A stretch of DNA of 64,000 nucleotides from Ovoidimarina sp039190895 (GTDB lineage Bacteria > Pseudomonadota > Alphaproteobacteria > Rhodobacterales > Rhodobacteraceae), in contig JBCCXY010000002.1 of assembly GCA_039190895.1 (NCBI GenBank), positions 1-64,000 on the forward strand, in the 5' to 3' direction. A model generated the notes under the pieces. The model saw only the letters and a program-made list of their open reading frames with translations. It had not been told where the DNA came from and made no database searches. Of the stretch, positions 8,736 through 16,963 are shown in pieces (within the stretch, counting starts at the first letter, position 1; each line of letters opens with the position of its first letter). A program made the translations under genes and the position numbers.

Positions 8736-9172
8736 GCGTGGGTCCGCCTTTTGGTCTTCAGCCAGCGGCGGACCGGTTCGTGGTCGTAGGTGGTCAGTTC
8801 CAGGTGGTTCCCGTCAGGGTCCTGGAAGTAGAATGAGAAGGCGAGGTCGTGGTCGGCGGCCTCTTCCTCGCGGAGGGGATCGCCGGAGCGTCCGGCGACG
8901 TCGGCATGGGGCAGTTGCTCCCCAAATGCCATGAACACCCGCCCCGACACGCGGAAGGCCGTCGTATGGTCCCCGTCAGACGGCGGCTTGCCGGGAAAGA
9001 TCGTCGCGCAGTATCGGCCGCGCGGGGTGGCCATGTACTTGCCGCCGTGCAGGCGCTCGGAGCTTGGCAACACCTGCAACCCTAGCACGCGCCCGTACCA
9101 CGCCGCCGCCGCGTCGGGGTCGGCCACGTAGAGGTGGACGTGGTCGAGGGCGGAGACCTCTATCATGCTCAT
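8732..9172 (-). CDS. VOC-family (glyoxalase/dioxygenase superfamily) protein
   Basis: A 146-residue vicinal-oxygen-chelate protein starting MSMIEVSALDHVHLYVADPD. The start overlaps the permease stop as ATGA; the open frame above it (to 9451) is antisense to the permease. Two beta-alpha-beta-beta-beta units are visible. Metal-ligand candidates are the His in LDHVHLYV, the His of the central GDHTTAF segment, and the Glu in DPDGNHLELTTY. Such proteins act as isomerases, lyases, extradiol dioxygenases or thiol transferases; which applies here cannot be told. Its place between transporter permease and lyase genes suggests it acts on the imported compound or on an intermediate. Confidence 0.8.
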   Translation of the reverse strand: MSMIEVSALDHVHLYVADPDAAAAWYGRVLGLQVLPSSERLHGGKYMATPRGRYCATIFPGKPPSDGDHTTAFRVSGRVFMAFGEQLPHADVAGRSGDPLREEEAADHDLAFSFYFQDPDGNHLELTTYDHEPVRRWLKTKRRTHA

Positions 9173-10047
9173 CCCTTCAGTCCCGCCATGACAACGCCCC
9201 GAATGATGAAGCGCTGGAAGATCAGGAAGACGATCAACGTCGGGATGGTAGAGATTGCGGCGCCGGTCATCACCAGTTCCCACTGCACGTCCGCCTCGTC
9301 GGCGAAAGTCGAAAGGCCCACGGGCAGCGTGTACATGTCCCAGCTGTTGGTCACGATCAGCGGCCAGATGAACGCCGTCCAGTTGCCGAGGAACACGAAG
9401 ATCGCCAGCGCCGCCAGCGCGGGTTTGACCAGCGGCATGGCCACCGTCCACCAGATCTGCAACTCGTTCAGACCGTCAATCCGGGCGGCTTCGATGAAGT
9501 CGTCCGGTACGGTCTCAAAAAACTGCTTCATCAGGAACGTCCCGAAGGCGGTCATCAGACCGGGGAACATGATGCCCCAATACGTGTCGAGCCAGCCGAA
9601 TGACTGGCTCATCAGGTACCACGGGATCACCAGCATCTCCGTCGGGATCATCAGCGTCGACAGGATCGCGATGAACACGATGTAGCGGCCCGGGAAGCGG
9701 AACTTGCACAGGGTGTACCCGACGAGGCTGTCGAACAGCACGTTCGAGATCGTCGTGATCACCGCAATGATCAGCGAGTTGATGAACCACCCATAGAACC
9801 GCCCGTCTTCGAGGACGTAGGTGTAGTTCTCCAGGTGCGGCTCCTGCGGGATGAGCGAGACGTCATAGACCTCATGCGGCCACTTCAGCGAGGTCGACAG
9901 CATGTAAACGATGGGCATCACCATCAGGATACCGCCGAGGAACAGCAGGCCCCAGCGGATGTACTGCCCCATGTTCGCCTTCCGCCGCGCGGCCTGGCGG
10001 GCGAAGAGCGTGTCGGAGGACGCGCGGATATCGTCGGCGACGGCCAT
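9169..10047 (-). CDS. Sugar ABC transporter permease (MalG type)
   Basis: A 292-residue inner-membrane permease with a long cytoplasmic N-terminus, then WGLLFLGGILMVMPIVYML as first membrane helix. The EAA loop that contacts the ATPase reads EAARIDGLNELQIWWTVAMP. The C-terminus RFIIRGVVMAGLKG is typical of MalG relatives. It overlaps the other permease by one base (TGATG) and the VOC gene by four. Part of the importer encoded by 6196-12236. Confidence 0.94.
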   Translation of the reverse strand: MAVADDIRASSDTLFARQAARRKANMGQYIRWGLLFLGGILMVMPIVYMLSTSLKWPHEVYDVSLIPQEPHLENYTYVLEDGRFYGWFINSLIIAVITTISNVLFDSLVGYTLCKFRFPGRYIVFIAILSTLMIPTEMLVIPWYLMSQSFGWLDTYWGIMFPGLMTAFGTFLMKQFFETVPDDFIEAARIDGLNELQIWWTVAMPLVKPALAALAIFVFLGNWTAFIWPLIVTNSWDMYTLPVGLSTFADEADVQWELVMTGAAISTIPTLIVFLIFQRFIIRGVVMAGLKG

Positions 10048-10934
10048 CAGCGATCCCTCAGCAGGTAGAGCTGGAATAGCGAAACGACGAGCAGGATCAG
10101 GAACAGCACGACCGTCTGCGCGGCGGCATAGCCCATGTCGAAATCCGTGAACGCGCTTTGATAGATCGCGAGGACGAGCGGCTTGGTGGAGTTCAGCGGC
10201 CCGCCCGGATCATTGGTCGTCATGTTGAAGACCTGGTCGAAGATGCGCAGGAAGCCGATGGACGAGAAGACGACGAGGAACACGATCGTGGGCCGGAGCA
10301 AAGGGATCGTGATTTCGAAAAGTGTGGCGGCTTTCGAGACGCCGTCGATCCGTGCGGCCTCGTAGTAACTCTGCGGGATCGCTCGTAGGCCCGCCATGAA
10401 GATGATCACCTGGAACCCTAGGCCCGCCCACACAGCGGGCGCCAGGATGGATGGTAAAGCGTTGGTCGTCGACCGCAGGAAGTCGATCTGCGGGATGCCG
10501 AACTGCGCGAGGAAATTGTTAAAAAGCCCGATGGGCACGGGCTGATAAAACCACCGCCACACCCACGCCATCGCCACCGCGCTGGTCATGAACGGCAAGA
10601 AATACAGCATCCGGATGAAGCCATGCATGAAGCGCGTCTTGTCCAGGTGGTAGGCGATCAGGAAAGACACGACGAGGCTGATCGGCGTGCCCAAAAGCAG
10701 GTAGACGAACGTGTTGCGAAAGACCTGCCAGAAGTCCGGGTCGTTCCACAGCTTCCGATAATTCGCCCAGCCCGCCCAGGTGCGGTCGCCCAGCAGGTTC
10801 CAGTCTTGGAACGAGATCACCATCGCGTTCCCGGTCGGGTAGAACCGGATCACCACGTAGAAGATCACCGGCAGGGCGAGGAAGGCCCACGCCCAGACGA
10901 TCTGCTTCTGGCGGATGGAAAAGTTCTTATACAT
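10047..10934 (-). CDS. Sugar ABC transporter permease (MalF/UgpA type)
   Basis: A 295-residue permease with the first helix in AFLALPVIFYVVIRFYP and an EAA loop EAARIDGVSKAATLFEITIP. It follows the binding-protein gene across a 39-base gap that contains a strong stem-loop. It forms the heterodimeric channel with the product of 9169-10047. The region DWNLLGDRTWAGWANYRKLW is the typical MalF-type periplasmic stretch before helix 2. Confidence 0.94.
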   Translation of the reverse strand: MYKNFSIRQKQIVWAWAFLALPVIFYVVIRFYPTGNAMVISFQDWNLLGDRTWAGWANYRKLWNDPDFWQVFRNTFVYLLLGTPISLVVSFLIAYHLDKTRFMHGFIRMLYFLPFMTSAVAMAWVWRWFYQPVPIGLFNNFLAQFGIPQIDFLRSTTNALPSILAPAVWAGLGFQVIIFMAGLRAIPQSYYEAARIDGVSKAATLFEITIPLLRPTIVFLVVFSSIGFLRIFDQVFNMTTNDPGGPLNSTKPLVLAIYQSAFTDFDMGYAAAQTVVLFLILLVVSLFQLYLLRDR

Positions 10935-10943
10935 CGCTGGGAC

Positions 10944-10966
10944 GGGGCGCGGGCAAGCCGCGCCCC
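10944..10966 (-). terminator. Stem-loop between binding-protein and permease genes
   Basis: A perfect 9-base-pair inverted repeat (GGGGCGCGG / CCGCGCCCC) with a 5-base loop sits just after the binding-protein gene and just before the first permease gene. There is no U-run, so partial termination or 3'-end protection of the binding-protein transcript is more likely than full termination. Confidence 0.6.
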
Positions 10967-10973
10967 CTTGGCG

Positions 10974-12236
10974 TCAGTTCGACGCGTAGAAGTCGTCGAG
11001 CAGCTTCTGCTCTTCCTCCGCCGCGATGGCGACGGAGTCGGCAACCGACATGCCTTCAAGCTTCACACGCTCTACCGCGTCGATCAAAAGCTGACGCTGG
11101 GCGCTTTCGTTCACGAACTTCGTCGTGTTGGCGTATTCCAGCCCGCGAATGAAGGGGCCGAACGTCTCATCATTCGCGTTCGCTTCGGTCATCCCGACAG
11201 ACGGCTTCGCCGGAAGCTCCCCCACGACGTCGAGCCAGATCTGCATGGCCTCGTCCGAGGTGATGTACTGCATGAACTTGACGGCCGCGTCGTACTTTTC
11301 ACCCTCGGCCTTCGTGGTGATCGCGTTCACCCAGTAGGACGAGTAGTTGGAGCGCATGCCATCGGATGTCGCCGGAAGCTCTGTCACCGCCCACTGAAGG
11401 CCGCGCGTGTTGTTGAGCGACCCGATGCGGAACGAGCCGTCGATATGCATGCCCGCACGGCCCGCTTTGAACGCCGCCTGCGGTTCGTCCATGAAGCCGA
11501 TTGCGCCAATGCCGCCATCCGCGCCGAGGTTCACGTAGAACTCCATCGCCTCGATGCCTTCAGGCGAGTTGTAGTTCACCGTCTTGTAGTCATCGAGGTA
11601 GGGTTCACCGCCGAACTGGCGCACCAGGCCTTCGCGGAACCAGTGGTGATCCTGCGCGGTCATGCCCATGGTCAGACCGGCCTGGGTGATGTTGCCCGCG
11701 CCGTCCCGCTCTGTCAGCTTGGCGCCGATTTCGAGCATCTCGTCCAGCGTCTCTGGCGGGCCCTCGATCCCGGCTGCTTCGAAGAGACGCGTGTTGTAGA
11801 ACAGCGCGAGCGACCGCACGGCCGTCGGCAGCGCCCAATAATTGTCGCCCTCGCGCATCGCCGACACCATCGGGAAGAAATCGGCATCGATTGCATCGGC
11901 CGGGAACGCGTCCGCCGGTAGCGGCTGGATCAGCTCGGCGGCCTTGTAGTCATTCAGCCACCCGTAGAACAGCTGCACCACGTCCGGTCCTTCGCCTGCC
12001 GGGATCGCGGCGGCGACCTTGGTGCGGTAGTCGGCGTAGGGGAAGTGGGTCATCTTGACGGTGATGTCGGGGTTGGCGGCCTCGAAATTCTCGATCAACT
12101 GCTCCATCGCCTCGACACGGGCGTCGAAGAAGTATTGCCAGTATTCGATCTCAACCGCGTTGGCGGCGGTCGAGAAAAGCGCTGCGGCACTGGTCGCGGT
12201 TGCGACGGCCAGCGCCTTCAATCCGGTGAATTTCAT
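10974..12236 (-). CDS. Sugar ABC transporter substrate-binding protein (family 1)
   Basis: A 420-residue extracellular solute-binding protein with a Sec signal peptide (MKFTGLKALAVATATSAAAL, cleavage near ANA|VEIEYWQYF). The opening IEYWQYFFDARVEAMEQLIENFEAANPDI is cut to its recognisable pattern: a beta-strand, an aromatic ligand region, then the helix that precedes the FEAANPDITV strand, as in MalE-like proteins. First gene of the eight-gene leftward operon and divergent from a ROK regulator. A GGGAGCCC ribosome site lies close to the ATG. The ligand is unknown; the downstream enzymes suggest an amino-sugar or its conjugate. Confidence 0.93.
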   Translation of the reverse strand: MKFTGLKALAVATATSAAALFSTAANAVEIEYWQYFFDARVEAMEQLIENFEAANPDITVKMTHFPYADYRTKVAAAIPAGEGPDVVQLFYGWLNDYKAAELIQPLPADAFPADAIDADFFPMVSAMREGDNYWALPTAVRSLALFYNTRLFEAAGIEGPPETLDEMLEIGAKLTERDGAGNITQAGLTMGMTAQDHHWFREGLVRQFGGEPYLDDYKTVNYNSPEGIEAMEFYVNLGADGGIGAIGFMDEPQAAFKAGRAGMHIDGSFRIGSLNNTRGLQWAVTELPATSDGMRSNYSSYWVNAITTKAEGEKYDAAVKFMQYITSDEAMQIWLDVVGELPAKPSVGMTEANANDETFGPFIRGLEYANTTKFVNESAQRQLLIDAVERVKLEGMSVADSVAIAAEEEQKLLDDFYASN

Positions 12237-12308
12237 GTCTGGGCTCCCTGTTGGTTTACGCTGGATTTTCGCCAGTCGAGGTGCGGGGACAAACCGCGAA
12301 TGATCCGA

Positions 12309-12321
12309 CGCTAGCGTAGCG
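12309..12321. promoter_or_regulatory. Inverted repeat in the ROK/transporter divergent promoter region
   Basis: CGCTA-GCG-TAGCG is a near-symmetric 13-base element in the 123-base gap between the divergent binding-protein and ROK genes. It is a candidate operator for the ROK regulator. Only the symmetry and position support it. Confidence 0.35.
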
Positions 12322-12359
12322 ACATTGAATCATCAAGTAAGTTGAGTTAATGCCCGAAC

Positions 12360-13532
12360 ATGGCCCTTTCGACCCCAATCGTCGGCGCGAATGCCGAGCG
12401 TTCGCGCAGCCACAACAGGCAGATGGTGCTGGATCGCGTGCGGCAGGCGGGGCAGATCGGGCGGGCCGAGATTGCGCGCGGCTCGGGATTGTCGACGCAG
12501 GCGGTGTCGAACATCATCTCTGACCTGTTGTCTGACGGGCTGATCTCGGAACAGGGGCGCAAGTCCACCGGACGTGGGCAACCCCCTGTACAATATGGAT
12601 TAAATCCATGTGGCGGCTACGCCGTGGGGATCGAGATCCGCCCCGACGCCATCTTCGCCGCCGTCCTTGACCTGTGTGGCACGCCGTTGGCCACCCTGCG
12701 CCGCGTCCTGAAGGCGCGAGACCTTGCTGGCGTCACAAAGGCGGTCGTCGCGGCGAAAGAAGCAATCATCGCGAAGGCCGACATCCCCGAAAACAAGGTC
12801 CTCGGCGCGGGCATCGTCATGCCGGGACCGTTCGGACGCACGGGGCTGAGCGGCACCGGGTCCGAGTTCTCCATCTTCCACGACCTGTCCCCTTCCGCCT
12901 GGTTCACAGACGCGCTGGGCCTGCCGGTCGCGGTCGAAAACGACGCCAACGCCGCCGCCGTGGCCGAACGCGTCGCAGGCGTCGCCAGCGGCCTCGACAC
13001 CTTCGCGTTTCTCTACTTCGGCAACGGCCTAGGCCTCGGCCTGATGCATCGCGGGCGCCTTGTCACCGGCGCATTCGGCAACGCCGGTGAGATTGGGCAC
13101 ATCCCCGTTGCCTCGAATGGCAAAACCGTCCCGCTGGAATCCGCAATCAGCCGCCTCTCGGTCCAAAAGCACCTCGCGGACGCGGGCCTCACCGTCGACA
13201 GCAGCGACGGCCTCGCCGTCGCCTACGCCGCCCAAAACCCCACCATTATCGCGTGGCTCAACGGCGCGGCGGAGCCCCTCTCCAACGCCATCACCGTCAT
13301 CGAAAACATGTTCGACCCCGACACCGTCATCCTCGGCGGCGCCATGCCCGACGCCATCCTCGATCACCTGATCGCATCCGTCACACTACCGGTCCGATCT
13401 GTCTCCAACCGACCGGGCCGGACGACCGCCCGCCTGCTGCGCGGCGCGTCGGGCCGCATGACCGGCACCCTTGGCGCCGGGGCGCTGGTCATCAACCGCG
13501 CCTTCACCCCCCGCATCGCCGCAGTCGCCTAG
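12360..13532 (+). CDS. ROK-family transcriptional regulator (NagC/XylR type) without the zinc-binding cysteines
   Basis: A 390-residue regulator: an N-terminal winged helix (GRAEIARGSGLSTQAVSNIISDL, about residues 35-57), then a ROK sugar-binding domain with the ATPase-fold DNDAN-like ENDANAAAVAERVAG and GNAGEIGHIPV. ROK proteins usually follow the GEIGH stretch with CxCGxxGC(L)E, a zinc site. Here it reads ASNGKTVPLE, so all cysteines are missing, which may alter or remove zinc and sugar binding. It is divergent from the amino-sugar transporter operon and heads a unit with the PIG-L deacetylase and a DMT transporter, so it probably controls both directions. No strong ribosome site is visible before the ATG. 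Confidence 0.88.
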   Translation: MALSTPIVGANAERSRSHNRQMVLDRVRQAGQIGRAEIARGSGLSTQAVSNIISDLLSDGLISEQGRKSTGRGQPPVQYGLNPCGGYAVGIEIRPDAIFAAVLDLCGTPLATLRRVLKARDLAGVTKAVVAAKEAIIAKADIPENKVLGAGIVMPGPFGRTGLSGTGSEFSIFHDLSPSAWFTDALGLPVAVENDANAAAVAERVAGVASGLDTFAFLYFGNGLGLGLMHRGRLVTGAFGNAGEIGHIPVASNGKTVPLESAISRLSVQKHLADAGLTVDSSDGLAVAYAAQNPTIIAWLNGAAEPLSNAITVIENMFDPDTVILGGAMPDAILDHLIASVTLPVRSVSNRPGRTTARLLRGASGRMTGTLGAGALVINRAFTPRIAAVA

Positions 13533-13541
13533 GAACCGCCC

Positions 13542-15905
13542 ATGCCTACCCCCGACCAGACCCGCATCACGCAGGACCGTGCCCGCCCCCGCCTGATGGA
13601 GCTCTGGTGGGCGCTCCGCCCCCTCACCTCCGTCATCCACTTCATGCAGACCGGCGCGCATCCCGATGACGAAATCTCCGGCATGCTCGCCGCCCTCGCC
13701 TTCCGCGACGGGATCAACCTGTCCTACGCGTGTTCCACCCGCGGCGAGGGCGGGCAGAACGACATCGGGACCGAGGCCGGGACCGACCTCGGCGCGCTGC
13801 GCACGCGGGAGATGGAGCGGGCCTGCGACGTCCTCGGCATGCGGATGTACTGGCATTCGACGCACCCGGACGACACGATCACCGATTTCGGCTTCTCCAA
13901 AAGCGGGGACGAAACGCTGGGCCGCTGGGGCCGCGACCGCACCATGCTGCGGTTTGTCGAGATCATCCGGACCGAGAAGCCCGACATCATCTGCCCCACC
14001 TTCCTCGACGTCCCCGGTCAGCACGGCCACCACCGCGCGATAACCGAAGCGGCGCATGCCGTGATGGCCGCCGCCGCCGATCCGGCGCAGCCGACGAACC
14101 TGCCGCCCTGGCAGGTCAAGAAGCTCTACCTCCCCGCCTGGTCCGGCGCGGGCCAGTCCTACGACGACGACCTCCCCCCGCCGCCCGCGACCATGATCGT
14201 CCCGGGCACCGACCGCGAGCCCATGACGGGTTGGAACTGGAACCGTATCGGCCAGCAATCGCGGGCCTGTCACCGCACGCAAGGCATGGGCCGGTGGGAA
14301 CCTGCGGGGGAAGGTCACGATTGGCCGCTGCACCTTGCGGAAACCCACGTCGCCGGGCCCGATGATGCCCTTTGGTCTGGTCTGCCGCGCAAGGTGGGCG
14401 ATCTGGCAGCGCTTCCCGGCGCCGAGCCGATCGCGGCTGCGCTTGGCGCGGCTCAAACGGCGCTTGATTGCACCCTAGACGCCTTTCCCGATTTTACCCG
14501 CGTGGCAGACCACGCCGTGGACGCAACCAGGCATCTGAGCACCGCACTCGCCGCCTGCCCCGTCGCGCTGTCCCACGAGATCCGCCACCGCGTTGAGGGG
14601 AAGTTGTCCCAACTCGGTCATGTCATCCGCCTTGCGCTGGGCGTCGAGGCGCGCGCTTGGACCCATTCAGCCTTCGTCGATGGAGGCACGGGTGTCGGAC
14701 TGACGACCGAGATCGACCCCGGCGCCGCAGATGGCGTTGAGGTCGCGTTGGACTTGCCCAAAGGCTGGACTGCAGCAGGACCCAAGGTGACATTGGCGAG
14801 CGATGCGGGCACCAGCGATCCGTATCGGGCCGCCTACGATCCGGCTCACCCCGATGCACCACGCATGAACGTGACTGTTTCGCATGGCGGCACCGAGGTC
14901 ACCATGCCTGTCGCCTTCGAGATTGATCCGGTGGTGCTGCCACCAGAGCGCGTGGCGCTAAGCCCATCTGCCGCCATTCTGAATACGAATGCGCAGAACA
15001 GAAGCATCGTGCTTGCTGTCTCTGACCTCTCACCAAAGGACGCGGATGTCGACCTCGCTCTGCCCCCCGGATGGAGCGCCACACGCACCGATACCGGGTT
15101 TGCCGTGACAGCGCCCGAGGACGTGGCCACAGGGCTTTACCAGATCGAAGCCCGCGTAAACGGCAAGCCAGCCGAGACGGTCCGCCTCATCGAATACGAC
15201 CACATCGCGCCTACCGCCCTTGCGCGCCCTGCAATTGTCACCATCGGTGTGTTCGAGGTCGCCCTCCCCGACGCCAGAGTCGGCTATATCGGCGCAGGAA
15301 ACGACCGGGTGGGTGACTGGCTAGAGGCCATGGGCGTGGACATGACCCGGCTCACCGACGAGCATCTAGCCAGCGAGACGACCCTTGCAGAGTTCGACGC
15401 TATCGTTGTCGGCATCTTTGCCATGCGGTTCCGCCCCGGTCTGGTCGAGGCCGTTCCCACGCTCCACCGCTGGACGCAGGCGGGCGGGACGCTGGTGACG
15501 TTGTATCACAGACCCTGGGACAACTGGGATCCGGACACCATCCCGCCCAAGCGACTGGAGATTGGGCATCCCTCGCTACGGTGGCGGGTCACGGATGAGG
15601 CTGCGACGGTCACGCAATTGGCCGAGCATCCGATCTTGTCCGAACCGAACCTCATCGGAGATGACGATTGGGCTGGTTGGGTCAAGGAACGTGGGCTCTA
15701 TTTCGCCAAAGCCTGGGATCCGGCCTATACCCCGCTTCTGGCCATGTCCGATCCTGGGGAGGAGCCGCTGAACGGGTCGCTGCTTGTGGCCGACATTGGC
15801 CAGGGGCGCCACATCCATACGTCTCTGATCCTGCACCACCAGCTGGAGCACCTCGTACCCGGAGCATTTCGCCTGATGGCCAACTTCGTTGCTCGCCGGG
15901 GATGA
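13542..15905 (+). CDS. Large PIG-L-family deacetylase with beta-sandwich and GATase1-like C-terminal domains
   Basis: A 787-residue protein without signal peptide. Residues about 25-270 form a PIG-L (LmbE) domain with zinc motifs AHPDDE (near residue 38) and HGHHRA (near residue 165). Known PIG-L enzymes remove N-acetyl groups from GlcNAc conjugates such as mycothiol and bacillithiol precursors. A middle part (about 370-560) is rich in beta-strands and resembles NEW3-like sandwich domains (VDLALPPGW). The C-terminal 220 residues (GYIGAGNDRVGDWLEAMG ... GGTLVTLYHRP) resemble a class I glutamine-amidotransferase-like or ThuA-like fold. Nine bases after the ROK gene, so co-transcribed. It may deacylate the compound whose sugar part is handled by the SIS and PfkB enzymes. 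Confidence 0.82.
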   Translation: MPTPDQTRITQDRARPRLMELWWALRPLTSVIHFMQTGAHPDDEISGMLAALAFRDGINLSYACSTRGEGGQNDIGTEAGTDLGALRTREMERACDVLGMRMYWHSTHPDDTITDFGFSKSGDETLGRWGRDRTMLRFVEIIRTEKPDIICPTFLDVPGQHGHHRAITEAAHAVMAAAADPAQPTNLPPWQVKKLYLPAWSGAGQSYDDDLPPPPATMIVPGTDREPMTGWNWNRIGQQSRACHRTQGMGRWEPAGEGHDWPLHLAETHVAGPDDALWSGLPRKVGDLAALPGAEPIAAALGAAQTALDCTLDAFPDFTRVADHAVDATRHLSTALAACPVALSHEIRHRVEGKLSQLGHVIRLALGVEARAWTHSAFVDGGTGVGLTTEIDPGAADGVEVALDLPKGWTAAGPKVTLASDAGTSDPYRAAYDPAHPDAPRMNVTVSHGGTEVTMPVAFEIDPVVLPPERVALSPSAAILNTNAQNRSIVLAVSDLSPKDADVDLALPPGWSATRTDTGFAVTAPEDVATGLYQIEARVNGKPAETVRLIEYDHIAPTALARPAIVTIGVFEVALPDARVGYIGAGNDRVGDWLEAMGVDMTRLTDEHLASETTLAEFDAIVVGIFAMRFRPGLVEAVPTLHRWTQAGGTLVTLYHRPWDNWDPDTIPPKRLEIGHPSLRWRVTDEAATVTQLAEHPILSEPNLIGDDDWAGWVKERGLYFAKAWDPAYTPLLAMSDPGEEPLNGSLLVADIGQGRHIHTSLILHHQLEHLVPGAFRLMANFVARRG

Positions 15906-16771
15906 GCGACGCGGCGCCCCGCGATAATCTGAGGGGCGGAGCGTGGCTGATTGCCGATATGTCTTTGAACATCTGGGCCATCTCGATCGTCAAATGGTTG
16001 GATGCAGACTATCCCGCGACGCAGATCGTATTTATCAGAGCCGCCGTCGGCCTGATCCTGATCCTGCCCTTGATCTGGCTCTATCGCTCTGAGTTTCGCC
16101 ATATCGAGAACCTGTCCCTGCATCTTTTGCGAGTCAGCTTTTCGGTCATCACGCTCACGGCAAGCTTCTTCGCGATCTCAAGGGTGCCGCTGGCGCTATT
16201 CACTGCGATCAATTTTACGAGGCCGATTGTGACCATGGTCATGGCCGCGCTTGTCCTTGGCGAGGCGATTGGACGCCGGCGATGGGTGGCCGCCGGTGTG
16301 GGGTTTCTGGGCGTTCTGTTGGCTGCGAACCCAAGGGAAGTGCCATGGACCATAGGGCTCGCCGCGCTGATCGTGGTGGTGTTCACCGGCTCAGCCGCCA
16401 TCATTGTGACGCGGCGCCTTCGGACAGTGCCGTCGATTGTCCTGATGACGTTTTACACAGCGGGCCTTGCACTTTGCACGGCTCCCTTCGCTTTTGTGAC
16501 GTGGGTCGGCGTTCGGACCGATCACACCCTCGCGCTCCTGGCCGTTGGTGCCTTTGCCCAAGGGGCACAGCTTTGCTTCCTTCGCGCGCATTTCCTTGGC
16601 GACGCAGGGTATTTGTCGGTCCTCGGGTACCTGAGTCTCTTTCTGTCCGTGACCGTCGGTATTGTCGTGTTCGACGAAACCCCAAGCCTCGGATTCGCGG
16701 CCGGTTCTCTGCTGGTTGTAGCGGCGGCAGTCTGGGTTTCGTTGCGCTCAGGCTCCTTACGCGGCCGTTGA
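15902..16771 (+). CDS. EamA/DMT-family membrane transporter
   Basis: A 289-residue protein of the drug/metabolite transporter superfamily with about ten hydrophobic helices in two EamA repeats. The start is the ATG in an ATGA overlap with the deacetylase stop (MSDAAPRDNLRGGAWLIADM); the frame is open further upstream but only antisense-like. Conserved features include FIRAAVGLILILPL in repeat one and VLGEAIGRRRWVAAGVGFLG at its end. Probably exports or imports a small metabolite linked to the deacetylase step, for example a released acyl or amine product. Substrate unknown. Confidence 0.85.
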   Translation: MSDAAPRDNLRGGAWLIADMSLNIWAISIVKWLDADYPATQIVFIRAAVGLILILPLIWLYRSEFRHIENLSLHLLRVSFSVITLTASFFAISRVPLALFTAINFTRPIVTMVMAALVLGEAIGRRRWVAAGVGFLGVLLAANPREVPWTIGLAALIVVVFTGSAAIIVTRRLRTVPSIVLMTFYTAGLALCTAPFAFVTWVGVRTDHTLALLAVGAFAQGAQLCFLRAHFLGDAGYLSVLGYLSLFLSVTVGIVVFDETPSLGFAAGSLLVVAAAVWVSLRSGSLRGR

Positions 16772-16872
16772 CGGCATGCCGGTATGGCGTCCATCGCGGC
16801 TAGCCAGCAGATTCTCAGTAGATGATCTCGATTGTCGAATGTGCCAGCAACGGCGCAGTCGAGCGTGCTCAC

Positions 16873-16913
16873 GTGCGCCCTCTCGACGTGACGCCAAGTG
16901 CGCCCTGTCGACG
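16873..16913. repeat. Pair of 16-base direct repeats upstream of the GntR gene
   Basis: GTGCGCCCTCTCGACG (16873-16888) and GTGCGCCCTGTCGACG (16898-16913) differ at one base and start 25 bases apart, in the 186-base gap before the GntR gene. Could be binding sites for an activator; nothing else supports this. Confidence 0.4.
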
Positions 16914-16953
16914 GCACCCAGCTTGTGGCGGCAAGCGAGAATTAGTAACATTC

Positions 16954-16963
16954 TAGCATGCTA
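16954..16963. promoter_or_regulatory. Palindrome overlapping the GntR start codon (candidate autoregulatory operator)
   Basis: TAGCATGCTA is a perfect 10-base palindrome that contains the first possible ATG (16958) of the GntR gene and ends just before the second (16964). It shares CATGCTA with motifs near 21362 and 28675. Position and symmetry suggest that the regulator represses its own gene by covering the start. Confidence 0.55.

Noticed and set aside
10623..11921. 432-residue open frame on the plus strand
   Set aside because: Antisense to permease and binding-protein genes; arginine- and histidine-rich with no recognisable motif.
16772..16957. A small gene or non-coding RNA in the gap before the GntR gene
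   Set aside because: No start with ribosome site, no strong stem-loop; only a pair of direct repeats and the start-site palindrome are visible.
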